Source of the DNA: CALUVN01 sp944323595
GTDB taxonomy: Bacteria; Cyanobacteriota; Vampirovibrionia; Gastranaerophilales; Gastranaerophilaceae
Direction of reading: 5' to 3'
Assembly (NCBI GenBank): GCA_963931255.1
Contig: OZ006972.1
Coordinates: forward strand, 62,001 to 126,000
DNA length: 64,000 bases
This document shows positions 44,271 to 54,266 of this stretch, one piece after another (position 1 is the first letter of the stretch; the number at the start of each line of letters is the position of its first letter). The notes under the pieces were generated by a model. That model saw only the letters and a list, made by a program, of their open reading frames with translations. It did not search any database and was not told the DNA's origin. The translations under genes were made by a program, and so were the position numbers.

Positions 44271-44975
44271 ATGAGTTTAATAGAAGTAAAACACGCTATA
44301 AAAACATACCAAACAGGTGAAGACAGCTTTAACGCCCTTAATGATGTTTCTCTCAGTATTGAAAAGGGTGAATTTGTTGCGATAATGGGAGCATCCGGTT
44401 CCGGTAAATCAACCTTTATGAATATGTTAGGCACACTGGACAAACCTAATTCCGGAAGTTACTTTCTTGACGGAATAGACATGCTTTCTTTAGACACAAA
44501 CGCTCTTGCAGATGTAAGAAATACAAAAATGGGCTTTGTTTTTCAAGGTTTCAACCTAATATCAAGAACAACCGCTCTGGAAAACGTTGAACTTCCTATG
44601 ATATACAAAGGCATCCCAGAAGAAGAACGTATAAAAAGAGCAAAACACGCCCTGAAAATAGTCGGACTTGAAAAACGTGAAGACCACATGCCAAATCAGA
44701 TGTCTGGCGGTCAGCAGCAGCGTGTTGCTATTGCACGTGCAATAGTCAATGATCCGCCTCTTATACTGGCAGACGAACCTACAGGAAATCTTGATACAAA
44801 AACAAGTATAGAAGTTATGGAATTTTTTGTCAGTCTCAATAAAGACATGGGAAAAACTATCGTTCTTGTAACACACGAACCTGATATAGCTGCCTACTGT
44901 AAACGCGTAGTAAGATTTAAAGACGGAAATATTATTTCCGATGAAATAAATGCACACACAACAATCCCGTATTAA
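44271..44975 (+). CDS. MacB-type ABC ATPase subunit
   Basis: A protein of 234 residues: Walker A GASGSGKST, Q-loop VFQGFNLI, signature MSGGQQQRVAIARA, Walker B LILADEPTGNLD and VTHE. In E. coli MacB this domain is fused to the permease; here it is a separate polypeptide, as in LolD/FtsE-type systems. Confidence 0.92.
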   Translation: MSLIEVKHAIKTYQTGEDSFNALNDVSLSIEKGEFVAIMGASGSGKSTFMNMLGTLDKPNSGSYFLDGIDMLSLDTNALADVRNTKMGFVFQGFNLISRTTALENVELPMIYKGIPEEERIKRAKHALKIVGLEKREDHMPNQMSGGQQQRVAIARAIVNDPPLILADEPTGNLDTKTSIEVMEFFVSLNKDMGKTIVLVTHEPDIAAYCKRVVRFKDGNIISDEINAHTTIPY

Positions 44976-44986
44976 AAGGAAACAAA

Positions 44987-46216
44987 ATGCTTGACTTAAA
45001 ATCAACAACAATAATGGCAATAAGGTCATTAAAAATAAACAGAATGCGTTCAATGCTGACAAGTCTCGGTATAATAATCGGTGTCAGTGCAGTAATAATC
45101 ATGCTGGCAGTCGGCACAGGCGCCAGCAAACGGATTGCGAAAGATATGGAATCCATGGGGAGCAATCTTTTGATGGTACGTTCTGCCTCTGCAACATCAG
45201 GAGGTGTCAGAATGGGGCTTGGTACAAAACCGACACTCACTTTGAAAGATGCTGAAGCGATAGAAACAAACGCACGCGGCATACTCGCAGTTGCACCATA
45301 TTCATCAGGCACATATCAGCTGACTTACGGCAACCAGAACTGGTCAACGACGGTTGGCGGCACTACAGCATCATATCTTTATATAAGAAATTACGAAATC
45401 CTTAGCGGAAGAAACTTTCTGCCGGAAGATTTAAAAAACAATACAAAAGTTGCAATAATCGGGAATACAGTTGCAACAGAATTATTCGGAGATATGGACC
45501 CGATAAATAAAACAATGCGTGTCGGCGGAGTTCCGTTCAAAATTATCGGGACACTGAAAATTAAAGGTCAAAGCGGCATGGGAATGGATCAGGATGATTT
45601 AATATTTATTCCAATAACCACAGCCCAGAAAAAAGTTTTCGGAACAGATTTTCCGGGAACAGTTAAAATGATAAACGTAAAAGCACAGAATGACGAAATT
45701 ATTTCAACAACATACGATGATATAGCAGAACTTCTACGAACACGCCATCACATAGGTAAAAATCAGGAGGATGACTTTGAAATCAGAAACCTCGCAGAAA
45801 TGCAGGAAACAATCAAATCTTCCGCAAGAACAATGTCTATTCTGCTCGGGGCAATAGCATCTGTATCGCTGCTAGTCGGCGGCATCGGCATTATGAATAT
45901 AATGCTGGTATCGGTTACTGAAAGAACTAAAGAAATCGGTATAAGAATGGCAATAGGGGCAAAAGCTTCAGATATCAGAATTCAATTTTTGATAGAATCA
46001 TTCTTGCTTTCAGTTATCGGGGGAATTATAGGTGTCACAATAGGAGTACTCGGCGCAAAAAGTATTCAGCTGTTTTCTGATATGAGTATTTCAATTACAA
46101 GTTTTTCAATATTTTTATCACTGGGATTTTCAGGTGCAATCGGTGTACTCTTCGGTTACTACCCTGCGTACAAAGCCTCACTGCTTAATCCGATTGATGC
46201 TCTGCGGTATGAGTAA
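44987..46216 (+). CDS. MacB-type ABC permease subunit
   Basis: A protein of 409 residues: N-terminal membrane helix (about 20-45, LTSLGIIIGVSAVIIMLAVG), periplasmic MacB core domain (about 50-270) and three C-terminal helices with the FtsX/MacB motif ERTKEIGIRMAIGAK. With the separate ATPase, MacA and TolC it makes a complete efflux pump for macrolides, peptides or toxins; the substrate is unknown. Confidence 0.92.
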   Translation: MLDLKSTTIMAIRSLKINRMRSMLTSLGIIIGVSAVIIMLAVGTGASKRIAKDMESMGSNLLMVRSASATSGGVRMGLGTKPTLTLKDAEAIETNARGILAVAPYSSGTYQLTYGNQNWSTTVGGTTASYLYIRNYEILSGRNFLPEDLKNNTKVAIIGNTVATELFGDMDPINKTMRVGGVPFKIIGTLKIKGQSGMGMDQDDLIFIPITTAQKKVFGTDFPGTVKMINVKAQNDEIISTTYDDIAELLRTRHHIGKNQEDDFEIRNLAEMQETIKSSARTMSILLGAIASVSLLVGGIGIMNIMLVSVTERTKEIGIRMAIGAKASDIRIQFLIESFLLSVIGGIIGVTIGVLGAKSIQLFSDMSISITSFSIFLSLGFSGAIGVLFGYYPAYKASLLNPIDALRYE

Positions 46217-46234
46217 AAATTTTAATTAAATCTC

Positions 46235-46263
46235 TTGCATATTCTGTAAAAATATTGTATTAT
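46235..46263 (+). promoter_or_regulatory. Promoter of the XRE regulator
   Basis: TTGCAT (46235-46240), 17-nt spacer, TATTAT (46258-46263). A second TATTAT (46292-46297) lies 7 nt before the ATG. Confidence 0.6.
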
Positions 46264-46304
46264 TTGTCAATATAAAAGCATCTAATTACACTATTATTAC
46301 TGTC

Positions 46305-46517
46305 ATGATAAAAATAAAATTACGACAAGTACTATGGGACAAAGACAAAACCGCAACGGCTGTTCATAATGCAACAGGAATAAGCCAGTCAATACTTTCA
46401 GATATTGTACGCGGAAAAAGAACAAATGTAGGGCTGGATATTATTAACAAACTCTGCGTTTATCTGGAATGCGATTTGCACGATTTATTAGAATTTATTC
46501 CGGAAAAGAAAGTCTAA
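46305..46517 (+). CDS. Small XRE/Cro-type helix-turn-helix regulator
   Basis: A 70-residue protein that is one HTH domain: KTATAVHNATGISQSILSDI as the helix-turn-helix followed by the stabilising helices (LDIINKLCVYLECDLHDLL). It resembles the short YozG-like Xre family. No toxin partner is adjacent; the efflux operon lies upstream and may be a target, by inference. Its stop codon overlaps that of aroE on the other strand, with no terminator between. Confidence 0.85.
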   Translation: MIKIKLRQVLWDKDKTATAVHNATGISQSILSDIVRGKRTNVGLDIINKLCVYLECDLHDLLEFIPEKKV

Positions 46518-47359
46518 ATTCCGAGAGCTTCCAGAGCAGCTATTTTCATTTCAGCAAAATCAGGAGTTTTGCCAAACCATATTTCCTGCGCTGACACAGC
46601 CTGATAAATTAACATATCCAAACCGTTGATTGTTTTCAAGCCGAGCTTTTCAGCTTCTTTGAGCAATAACGTTTTTTTAGGATTATAAATCACATCATAA
46701 ACAACAGCATGCTCAGGAATTGTCTGCATTGCAGGAATTTCCAGCGGCATCATATCAGCAGAACGCCCCAACATCCCGATAGGAGTAGCATTAACAATCA
46801 TATCAAACATAGACAAATCCCTAACACGTTCAATCTGGTGGGTTTCAAAATTAACAGCAGGGAAAAGACGGCGCATATAGTTTAATAAATCAATAGAATT
46901 CGGAATATTCCTTGTATAAAAATCAATACAGCTAACACCAAGGTCAATCAGCCCGACTGCCGCAGCACGGCTGGCACCTCCGGTTCCGAGAATTGCAGCA
47001 CGTTTACCGGTCAGTATAATTTCTTCCGGAATAGCTTTCTTAAAGCCCAAAACATCAGTATTATAACCTTTAAATAATTTATTAGAGTCAATTTTTACTG
47101 TATTGACAGCTCCAACGATATCTGCAGACTTATCTACTTCCTGTAAAAATAAAGAAATAGGCAATTTCAACGGAATAGTAACATTAAAACCGTCATAATG
47201 ATTATGTTTTAAAAATTTAACTCTATCAACGAGATCTTCAGGATCAGTTTCTAAAATATCGTAAGTTGCATCAATCCCGAGACTTTTAAATCCTGCCGTA
47301 TGTATTACTGCAGAAATTGAATGTCCCAGAGGATACCCTATCAATCCGAATTTATTCAT
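46514..47359 (-). CDS. aroE: Shikimate dehydrogenase
   Basis: A protein of 281 residues: shikimate-binding GYPLGHSIS near the N-terminus, the catalytic lysine in NVTIPLKLPI, NADP-binding GTGGASRAAA and NATPIGM. It reduces 3-dehydroshikimate in aromatic amino-acid synthesis. The frame is open to 47440, but the ATG at 47359 has GAGGAG 10 nt upstream and the standard family start; it overlaps the topA stop by 8 nt. Confidence 0.94.
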   Translation of the reverse strand: MNKFGLIGYPLGHSISAVIHTAGFKSLGIDATYDILETDPEDLVDRVKFLKHNHYDGFNVTIPLKLPISLFLQEVDKSADIVGAVNTVKIDSNKLFKGYNTDVLGFKKAIPEEIILTGKRAAILGTGGASRAAAVGLIDLGVSCIDFYTRNIPNSIDLLNYMRRLFPAVNFETHQIERVRDLSMFDMIVNATPIGMLGRSADMMPLEIPAMQTIPEHAVVYDVIYNPKKTLLLKEAEKLGLKTINGLDMLIYQAVSAQEIWFGKTPDFAEMKIAALEALGI

Positions 47360-49691
47360 TTTCAGAATTCTCCTCAGTATTTTGAGTTTCAACAGTCCTT
47401 TTATACCCGCAGTTTCTGTTTGAGCACTCAATAACTTCACCTTTTTTCAAAACTTTTTTTACGAGAAGTGCACCGCAATCAGGACAAACTTCTCCTGTAG
47501 GTTCATTCCACAATGTAAAATCACAGTCAGGATATCTGTTGCACCCAAAAAAGACTGTACCCTTTTTAGATTTACGTTCGACTATATCAGCCTGTCCGCA
47601 TTTCGGGCATTTTACACCTGTGGAACGTCTGTAAGGTTTACGGTGTTTGCAATCAGCATTGGTACATTCCATATATTTGCCGTAAGGTCCTGTTTTGAAA
47701 ATCATATCAGAACCGCATTTTTCGCATTTTTCTTCACAAACTTCCTGCGGCGCACTCTGTTCAGAATCCGGCTGCTGCTCGCTCAAAACATTCATTGACA
47801 TAACAGTTTTGCAGTCGGGATAACCCGAGCAGCCTAAAAATTGTGTCCCGAAGCGGCTGTTTCTTACAATCATCGGTTTGCCGCAGTTCGGACAGTTTAT
47901 TTTTGTTTCTATGTTGATTTTTTTTGCTGTTTTCATCACAGCGTTAACTTCTTCCATAAAAGGACCGTAGAAATCCTGCAGCACTTTGTTCCAGACAGCT
48001 TTTTTATCGGCAATTTTATCCAATTTTTCTTCCATTCCGGCCGTGAATTTGTAATCCATAATATCCGAGAATTGCGTTACAAGCTGTTTTGATACGGCGC
48101 GTCCGAGGATTGTCGGGTGTAGCGCTTTGTCTTTTTTTTCAACATATTTACGGGTCTGGATAACCGTGATTATTGTCGCGTAAGTTGACGGACGTCCGAT
48201 GCCGTATTCTTCCAGTGCTTTAACAAGAGACGCTTCGTTGTATCTTGGAGGCGGCTGGGTGAAGTGTTGTTTCGGGGTAATTTTTTTGCATTCAACTTTG
48301 TCGCCTTTTTCCAAATCAGGTATTTTTGAATCAGCTTCTTTGTCGTTTTCGTCTTCGCTGTCGTTGTAGAGTTTTAAAAATCCGTCAAACGTAACCTTGC
48401 TTGTACCTGCTTTCAGAGTATAATCTCCTACAGCAATTTCAATTGATTTGTTTGCAATTTCTGCGTTTGACATCTGGGAGGACATAAATTTTTCCCAGAT
48501 TAATTTGTACAATCTGTACTGATCGTTATCAAGATATTGTTTAATACTTTCCGGCGTGCGTTCAGGGTATGAAGGACGGATGGCTTCGTGGGCGTCCTGA
48601 ACGTTTTGTTTGCCTTTGACATACACATTTGGAGTTTCAGGATAGTATTTTTCACCGTAATTTTTCAGGATAAAATCTTTTGCCATAGCTTGTGCGTCAT
48701 CAGAAACTCGCACACTATCCGTTCTCATATATGTAATCAAACCGACGGCGCCAGATTCAAGTTCGATACCTTCATAGAGTTTTTGGGCGACCTGCATTGT
48801 TTTTTGTACGCCAAACCCGAGTTTTGAACTTGCTGCCCGCTGGAGAGTTGATGTTATAAACGGGGCTGTAGGTTTGCGTTTTGTGGATTTATTTGTAACC
48901 TTTGAGATAACAAAATCTGCACCGGTCAGGTAATCAACTATTTTTTGTGCTTCTTCCTGATTTTTAACAGTTTTTTCAAGCGGTTTATCTTTATACTTTG
49001 AAACTTCCGCCTCAAAAATTTTGTTATCTTTTGCCAAATCCGCATGAATTGACCAGTATTCCTGCGGTACAAAAGCTTCTATTTCATCTTCTCTTTCGCA
49101 AATCATACGGAGCGCAACTGATTGAACTCGGCCTGCTGAAAGATTATAATTCCCCATTTGTTTCCATAAAACAGGGCTTAACTTGTAACCTACAAGTTTA
49201 TCAAGAATTTGTCTGGTCTGCTGCGCCTGCACCATATCCATATTAATCATCCGCGGGTGTTCGACGGAATATTTTACAGCTTTGGGCGTGATTTCGTTAA
49301 ATTCTATACGCTTGATTTTTTCATCAGGTACATCAAGAATTTGTCTGACATGCCATGCTATAGCTTCTCCTTCGCGGTCGGGGTCGGATGCGATATAGAT
49401 ATTATCAAATTTTTTTGCCAGTGTATTTAATTTTTTTACAACATCTTTTTTCCCGGGAATAATTTCAAATTTGGGTTCAAAGTTGTTATCAACATCAAAG
49501 CCGAGGTTATCAGTTTTGGGATCTTTTGTAGGTAAATTTCTGATATGACCGTAGCTGGCTTCTATCTGGTAGCTGTCCCCGAGAATTTTTTTGATAGTTT
49601 TAGATTTTGCGGGAGACTCAACTATCACCAGCGATTTTTCTTTTTTCGACGTTTTTTTTATTTCAGTATTATCTTCAGCAGCTTTTGCCAT
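47352..49691 (-). CDS. topA: DNA topoisomerase I
   Basis: A protein of 779 residues of type IA topoisomerase: TOPRIM domain (SLVIVESPAKSKTI, IASDPDREGEAIAWH), the active-site tyrosine in GLITYMRTDSV, and three to four C-terminal zinc ribbons (CPNCGKPM, CEKCGSDM, CPKCGQAD, CPDCGALL). It relaxes negative supercoils. Member of the lptC-lptA-TPR-dprA-topA-aroE operon. Confidence 0.96.
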   Translation of the reverse strand: MAKAAEDNTEIKKTSKKEKSLVIVESPAKSKTIKKILGDSYQIEASYGHIRNLPTKDPKTDNLGFDVDNNFEPKFEIIPGKKDVVKKLNTLAKKFDNIYIASDPDREGEAIAWHVRQILDVPDEKIKRIEFNEITPKAVKYSVEHPRMINMDMVQAQQTRQILDKLVGYKLSPVLWKQMGNYNLSAGRVQSVALRMICEREDEIEAFVPQEYWSIHADLAKDNKIFEAEVSKYKDKPLEKTVKNQEEAQKIVDYLTGADFVISKVTNKSTKRKPTAPFITSTLQRAASSKLGFGVQKTMQVAQKLYEGIELESGAVGLITYMRTDSVRVSDDAQAMAKDFILKNYGEKYYPETPNVYVKGKQNVQDAHEAIRPSYPERTPESIKQYLDNDQYRLYKLIWEKFMSSQMSNAEIANKSIEIAVGDYTLKAGTSKVTFDGFLKLYNDSEDENDKEADSKIPDLEKGDKVECKKITPKQHFTQPPPRYNEASLVKALEEYGIGRPSTYATIITVIQTRKYVEKKDKALHPTILGRAVSKQLVTQFSDIMDYKFTAGMEEKLDKIADKKAVWNKVLQDFYGPFMEEVNAVMKTAKKINIETKINCPNCGKPMIVRNSRFGTQFLGCSGYPDCKTVMSMNVLSEQQPDSEQSAPQEVCEEKCEKCGSDMIFKTGPYGKYMECTNADCKHRKPYRRSTGVKCPKCGQADIVERKSKKGTVFFGCNRYPDCDFTLWNEPTGEVCPDCGALLVKKVLKKGEVIECSNRNCGYKRTVETQNTEENSENE

Positions 49692-49725
49692 AACTCCGTT
49701 TTACCTTATTTCTGTTCTCTCTGAT

Positions 49726-50817
49726 TTAAACTTTTTTGTATCTGTCTCCGCCGACTTGTTTTATTATCCCTTTAAGCTCCATCATTGTCAAGACGGTCAA
49801 CAAATTTTCAAGCGGAATTTTTGTTAATGAAATCAATTCATCAACACCTTTTTCTTCCAATTCAACTGCATTATAAATCTTTTGTTCATCTTCATCCAAA
49901 TCAGCCAGATTCAGTTTTGTCTGCTCAGGTAATTTAACTTCCCAGCCGAGTGCATTCAAAATATCATCGGCGCATGTCGCAATTGACGCCCCTTGTTTAA
50001 TAAGTTTATATATACCCTCGGTATTAGGATTTGTAATCAATCCTGGCACACAAAGGAGTTCACGCCCCTGCTCGAGTGTAAGATTTGCCGTAATCAAAGC
50101 TCCGCTTTTTAATGAAGCTTCAACAACCAATGTCCCGTAAGATAGACCTGAGACAATCCTATTCCTTTGAGGGAATCTGAATTTTAGCGGCTCAAATGTC
50201 GGATAATATTCCGTAAAAATAACCCCGTTGCCATTTTCGATTTTTTTATACAAATCCTTGTTTGATGTAGGGTAAATATAATCAAACCCGCTTGCGATAA
50301 CACCAATAGTTTTTAAATTATTTTTTATGGCGGCGTTATGCGCGGTTGTATCCAAACCTGCGGCAAGACCGGATACTATACAAATATCCGTTCCGCAAAG
50401 TTCTGACATGATTTTATTTAATGATTCACCTGCATGAAAAGTTGCCCGCCTTGAACCGACAACAGCAAGAGTTCTTTCAAAATTACATAAAGACAAATCT
50501 CCTTTATAGTAAAGAACCGCAGGAGGGTTATAAATATTTTTTAGCAGAGCCGGATAATTTTCATCTTCAAGAGTTAAAAAATTTATGCCTCTATCGGCAA
50601 CTACATTATATACGCTGTCTAAATTTATTTTATCTCTGAGTTCAACAAATTTTTCAGCTTTTTTGATACTTAATCCGTCGATATCAGATAAATCTTTTAA
50701 ATTTGCCTTGAAAGCGGTTTCAATATCTCCAAAGTAATTATACAATCTTTGGATAAAAGTGCTGTCAATTTGTTCTATAGACGAAAATGCAATCCAGTAC
50801 TTACTACTTTTGTTCAT
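49726..50817 (-). CDS. dprA: DNA processing protein DprA
   Basis: A protein of 363 residues: N-terminal helical HhH-like part (LKDLSDIDGLSIKKAEKF), Rossmann-like core (VVGSRRAT, VSGLAAGLDTTAHNAA, FRFPQRNRIVSGLS) and a C-terminal winged-helix-like domain. It loads RecA on incoming single-stranded DNA during transformation, suggesting competence. The ATG at 50817 is preferred to a TTG at 50844; it overlaps the TPR gene end by 14 nt. Confidence 0.93.
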   Translation of the reverse strand: MNKSSKYWIAFSSIEQIDSTFIQRLYNYFGDIETAFKANLKDLSDIDGLSIKKAEKFVELRDKINLDSVYNVVADRGINFLTLEDENYPALLKNIYNPPAVLYYKGDLSLCNFERTLAVVGSRRATFHAGESLNKIMSELCGTDICIVSGLAAGLDTTAHNAAIKNNLKTIGVIASGFDYIYPTSNKDLYKKIENGNGVIFTEYYPTFEPLKFRFPQRNRIVSGLSYGTLVVEASLKSGALITANLTLEQGRELLCVPGLITNPNTEGIYKLIKQGASIATCADDILNALGWEVKLPEQTKLNLADLDEDEQKIYNAVELEEKGVDELISLTKIPLENLLTVLTMMELKGIIKQVGGDRYKKV

Positions 50818-51586
50818 GATTTTGTTTCTTTTTAATACGTGCAATAAGTTCTTTTATACTGTCAGATTCTTCCTGCGGAATATCCATAGCCATATAATCT
50901 TCCAGATACTCGACAGCATCATCATAATCGCCTCTGGCAAGAAATAATATTGCAACTTTTTTATATGCAGGATGAAATTTATCATTCACGGCAATCGCTT
51001 TAAGATAATTTGAAATAGCTCTGTCTATCTCGTTATTAGCCTCATAAGCCTGAGCCAGATAGTAATAAATCCACTCATTATTTTCTTTGTATTGAAGAAC
51101 ATTTTCCAAATTTTCAATGGCTAAATCATAATTGCCGAGTTCAAAATGAACCTTTGCCAGATCATAATATGCATCATAATTTTCCGGCTGCACATCAAGA
51201 ATTTTTTCAAGTTCATCAATAGCCTGATCAAGTCTTGCATCTTCCATATAAAACCTTGCGAGGTAATGGCTCAATATTAACTCATCAGGAAGTTCATAAA
51301 TCCCGTTCATCAAAAGATTAATGCCGCTTTCAAAGTTTCTTTGTTTAAAATATAAATCCGATAAATTGATATAAACCTGAGGAATTTTACGGTTAATATC
51401 AAGAGATTTAAGAAAATATTGTTCAGCTTTTTCAAAATTATTTAAATTCATATAACAAAGTGCCATATTGTTATAAATTTCAGCATTGTCAGGTTCTGTT
51501 TCAAGAACAGCACTGAATTCGTCTATGGCTTTTGAATATTCTCTTTTTTTAAATAAATCAACTGCTTTATCAATTTTAGTTTCCAT
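50804..51586 (-). CDS. Tetratricopeptide-repeat protein
   Basis: A protein of 260 residues made of about six TPR units (AIDEFSAVLETEPDNAEIYNN, FEKAEQYFLKSLDINR, AIDELEKILDVQPENYDAYY and others). There is no signal peptide. TPR arrays mediate protein contacts; the partner is unknown. It sits 16 nt after lptA and overlaps dprA. Confidence 0.88.
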   Translation of the reverse strand: METKIDKAVDLFKKREYSKAIDEFSAVLETEPDNAEIYNNMALCYMNLNNFEKAEQYFLKSLDINRKIPQVYINLSDLYFKQRNFESGINLLMNGIYELPDELILSHYLARFYMEDARLDQAIDELEKILDVQPENYDAYYDLAKVHFELGNYDLAIENLENVLQYKENNEWIYYYLAQAYEANNEIDRAISNYLKAIAVNDKFHPAYKKVAILFLARGDYDDAVEYLEDYMAMDIPQEESDSIKELIARIKKKQNHEQK

Positions 51587-51602
51587 TACAACCTCTTAAC
51601 GC

Positions 51603-52574
51603 TTAAAGTCCCAAACCTACATTTTCGTCCTGACCGGAACCGATATTTCTGATAACAGTTCTGGTATTTCCCTCTGCGTGAAAATCTTTAGGGTTAATAA
51701 TCATTTTAATTTTATCTGCATAAATTGTTCTCAACCCCTGAGTAATAGCAGAACGCCCAGTGAAATATATTTCGTTTGGTTTATTCGTTGTCTTGTCAGG
51801 ATATACTGTAACTTTCGGTCCCTCTGCAAAATAATCCTGATACCAGATTTTGACATCACCGCTTGCGGTAAAAACTGATTTATCCTGACTGTATTCCTGA
51901 TATGTAGATTTTAAAACTAAATTATCGCCGTCATCCATAGCAACTTTAGATGTTGTATTACCTCTGGCTTTCAACATTTTTGTTGCTGAATCATATTTGA
52001 AATTATCTGCAAAAGAATCGTTATTCTTTTCCTTAACTCTTGCGTTCCCGATTAATTCCAAATCCTGCAAGTCACCATTTTTATCCATTTTTATGATAGC
52101 CTTATCCGAAAAAGTTTCTGTTTCTTTGTACAAAATAGTAACAGTACCCTCTGCCGTCATAACACCGGTATTGGTGTCGTATTCCTGTGAATCGGCGTTA
52201 ATAACTACGATAGGAGTTTTTCCGTCATAAACAATTGACTGGGTATCACCCTCGGCTCTTACAATTTTATTTATCAAAGATACTTTCAGAATATTTGCTT
52301 TTACTTCTCTTTTTTTATTTTTCTTAACTTCAAAAGCATAAGGTTTATTATAGAATGTTGCAGTATCAAGCTGCTGACCTTTCACCGTAACATCGGCAGA
52401 ATCTCCGATAACTTTTAAAGCATCAAGGGTAACATTAACATCGCCCTCAAGTTTAATTTTACTTTCATCCTCCGAATAACTTTGCGTTTTAGATTCAATA
52501 ACAAGGTCTGCGGCATTCACGGCAATACCTGCGGTCAAAATTATCAATGCAAATAAGAAAAGTATCTTTTTCAT
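51603..52574 (-). CDS. lptA: LptA/OstA-like LPS transport protein
   Basis: A protein of 323 residues: signal peptide (ILFLFALIILTAGIAVNA) and two OstA-type beta-jellyroll repeats with the recurrent IxADxxxYxxxxxxxxAxGxV pattern (NADSQEYDTNTGVMTAEGTV, QEYSQDKSVFTASGDVKI). It is longer than E. coli LptA (185), so it may be a double-domain bridge for lipopolysaccharide across the periplasm. Its start overlaps the lptC end by 4 nt. Confidence 0.83.
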   Translation of the reverse strand: MKKILFLFALIILTAGIAVNAADLVIESKTQSYSEDESKIKLEGDVNVTLDALKVIGDSADVTVKGQQLDTATFYNKPYAFEVKKNKKREVKANILKVSLINKIVRAEGDTQSIVYDGKTPIVVINADSQEYDTNTGVMTAEGTVTILYKETETFSDKAIIKMDKNGDLQDLELIGNARVKEKNNDSFADNFKYDSATKMLKARGNTTSKVAMDDGDNLVLKSTYQEYSQDKSVFTASGDVKIWYQDYFAEGPKVTVYPDKTTNKPNEIYFTGRSAITQGLRTIYADKIKMIINPKDFHAEGNTRTVIRNIGSGQDENVGLGL

Positions 52575-53173
52575 TTTTTCTCCTTAACGTCATATATTTT
52601 GGAAACAGTATTTCCCGTAATTTTAAACGAATCAAATGTCGGGCTTATAGTAATCTGTTCTGATGTTGCAAGCATTTCATTACCCTTTTGTACAACAATA
52701 TGTCCGCGCGCAACTATTGGATTATTACTTCCTGCCCATTTTAGAAAATCAGCTTTTAACGAAATACCGTCTTTTAATACGATGTGAGTATCATTATATA
52801 AAATAATTTCGCTTTTCTTGGAATTATATGTACCTCTGGAAGATTCAAAACTCATTGAAACTTCATTATTTTCATCGTAAAAATTTCCGATAACACTGTT
52901 TAATATAGCAACCCCGTTATTACTGTCATAGGTGCCTGTTTCGCCGTATATTTCCCAGTATTTTTTTTCATTTTTGGTTTCCGTCAGAATTATACCCTTA
53001 ATAAGAGCTTCCTGTCTGTCGGAAGATGTTTGAAGCTGGCTTCTGTTAAAATTATGAGTAATTATTCCAGCCGAAACAAATGCCCACATCATTATAGCTA
53101 TAATTGTCACAAATGCTGACAAATACGCCTTTTTCTTCCTGCTTAAATTTTGCCATTTTTCAATCAGTTTCAT
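52571..53173 (-). CDS. lptC: LptC-like LPS export protein
   Basis: A protein of 200 residues: cytoplasmic basic start, one membrane helix (about 15-40, AYLSAFVTIIAIMMWAFVSAGI), then a periplasmic beta-jellyroll typical of the LptC/YrbK family (SRGTYNSKKSEIILYNDTHIV). It passes LPS from LptB2FG to LptA. The ATG at 53173 is preferred; the upstream extension to 53242 contains the promoter region shared with the divergent dapA. Confidence 0.82.
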   Translation of the reverse strand: MKLIEKWQNLSRKKKAYLSAFVTIIAIMMWAFVSAGIITHNFNRSQLQTSSDRQEALIKGIILTETKNEKKYWEIYGETGTYDSNNGVAILNSVIGNFYDENNEVSMSFESSRGTYNSKKSEIILYNDTHIVLKDGISLKADFLKWAGSNNPIVARGHIVVQKGNEMLATSEQITISPTFDSFKITGNTVSKIYDVKEKK

Positions 53174-53259
53174 ATATAAAATGTTAACATAAACTAGCTG
53201 ATTTGGACAAAAAAGAATTAAATATCTTAATATTTTACACACAAAATTTAAATTTGTTT

Positions 53260-53265
53260 TATAAT
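53260..53265 (+). promoter_or_regulatory. -10 box of dapA
   Basis: TATAAT at 53260-53265, about 36 nt before the ATG; no clear -35 box. GAGGG serves as Shine-Dalgarno. Confidence 0.5.
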
Positions 53266-53301
53266 TTTGAAAGGAATAATATTAAAAAAGAGGGAAAAAG
53301 T

Positions 53302-54195
53302 ATGTCTTTAAGGTATGACGCAGGGGAAGTAATTACAGCAATGGTTACCCCGTTTAACAGCAAACGGGAAATCGATTACGATAAAACAGAAGCCCTTGTC
53401 AAACATCTTGTCGCTAACGGAAGTGACGCAGTGCTTGTCTGCGGAACTACAGGCGAATCACCAACGCTGACACATGAAGAAGAAATTGAACTTGTCAGCA
53501 CAGCAAAACGTGCGGCGGCTAATAAGGCTAAAATTATAATGGGAGCAGGCTCAAATTCAACTGAAACTGCAGTTATGGTTGCGAAACTGGCAGAAAAAGA
53601 AGAAGTTGATGCGATTCTTTCTGTCGTTCCTTATTATAACAAACCGTCACAAAGAGGCATGATTGAACACTTCTCTGCAATCGCCGAAAGTACAAAGCTT
53701 CCTATAATTCTTTATAACATTCCATCCAGAACAGGAGTAAACATGCAGGTTGAAACAGTGAAGCAGCTTGCTGAAAAATACCCTAATATTGTCGGACTTA
53801 AACAAAGTTTTGGAGATATGGATGTTATTACTGAATTAAAGATGAATTGTCCTGAAGATTTTGTGATATATTCAGGAGATGACAGCCTGACACTGCCAAT
53901 GCTGTCACTTGGCGCACACGGAGTAATTTCTGTAGCATCACACATTTTCGGTACGGAAATTAAATCAATGATTAGAAATTTCAAAACAGGAGATATACTT
54001 GCAGCTAAAAATATGCATCAAAAGTTATATCCTTGCTTTAAAAAATTCTTTATGGCGCCGAATCCGGTTCCGATAAAGTCAGCTCTCGCTTATAAAGGTC
54101 TGATTGAAAACTTTGTAAGACGTCCGCTTGTTGAACTTTCTCAAAGTGAACAGGCTGAATTAATTTCGGCTGTAAGAAATTTTTATCATGATTAG
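53302..54195 (+). CDS. dapA: 4-hydroxy-tetrahydrodipicolinate synthase
   Basis: A protein of 297 residues, TIM barrel: AMVTPF, VCGTTGESPTL, the tyrosine of VVPYYNKPSQ, ILYNIPSRTG and the Schiff-base lysine in VGLKQSFGD. It condenses pyruvate with aspartate semialdehyde for lysine and meso-diaminopimelate. The ATG at 53302 has GAGGG 7 nt upstream; the frame runs back to 53203 without support. N-acetylneuraminate lyase relatives share the fold, but the motifs favour DapA. Confidence 0.92.
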   Translation: MSLRYDAGEVITAMVTPFNSKREIDYDKTEALVKHLVANGSDAVLVCGTTGESPTLTHEEEIELVSTAKRAAANKAKIIMGAGSNSTETAVMVAKLAEKEEVDAILSVVPYYNKPSQRGMIEHFSAIAESTKLPIILYNIPSRTGVNMQVETVKQLAEKYPNIVGLKQSFGDMDVITELKMNCPEDFVIYSGDDSLTLPMLSLGAHGVISVASHIFGTEIKSMIRNFKTGDILAAKNMHQKLYPCFKKFFMAPNPVPIKSALAYKGLIENFVRRPLVELSQSEQAELISAVRNFYHD

Positions 54196-54266
54196 CCTCT
54201 ACGGCTATGATTTTAACAAAAATTTGTTGTAAATTAATAATTAGTATTTATAAGAGGATTTAAAAA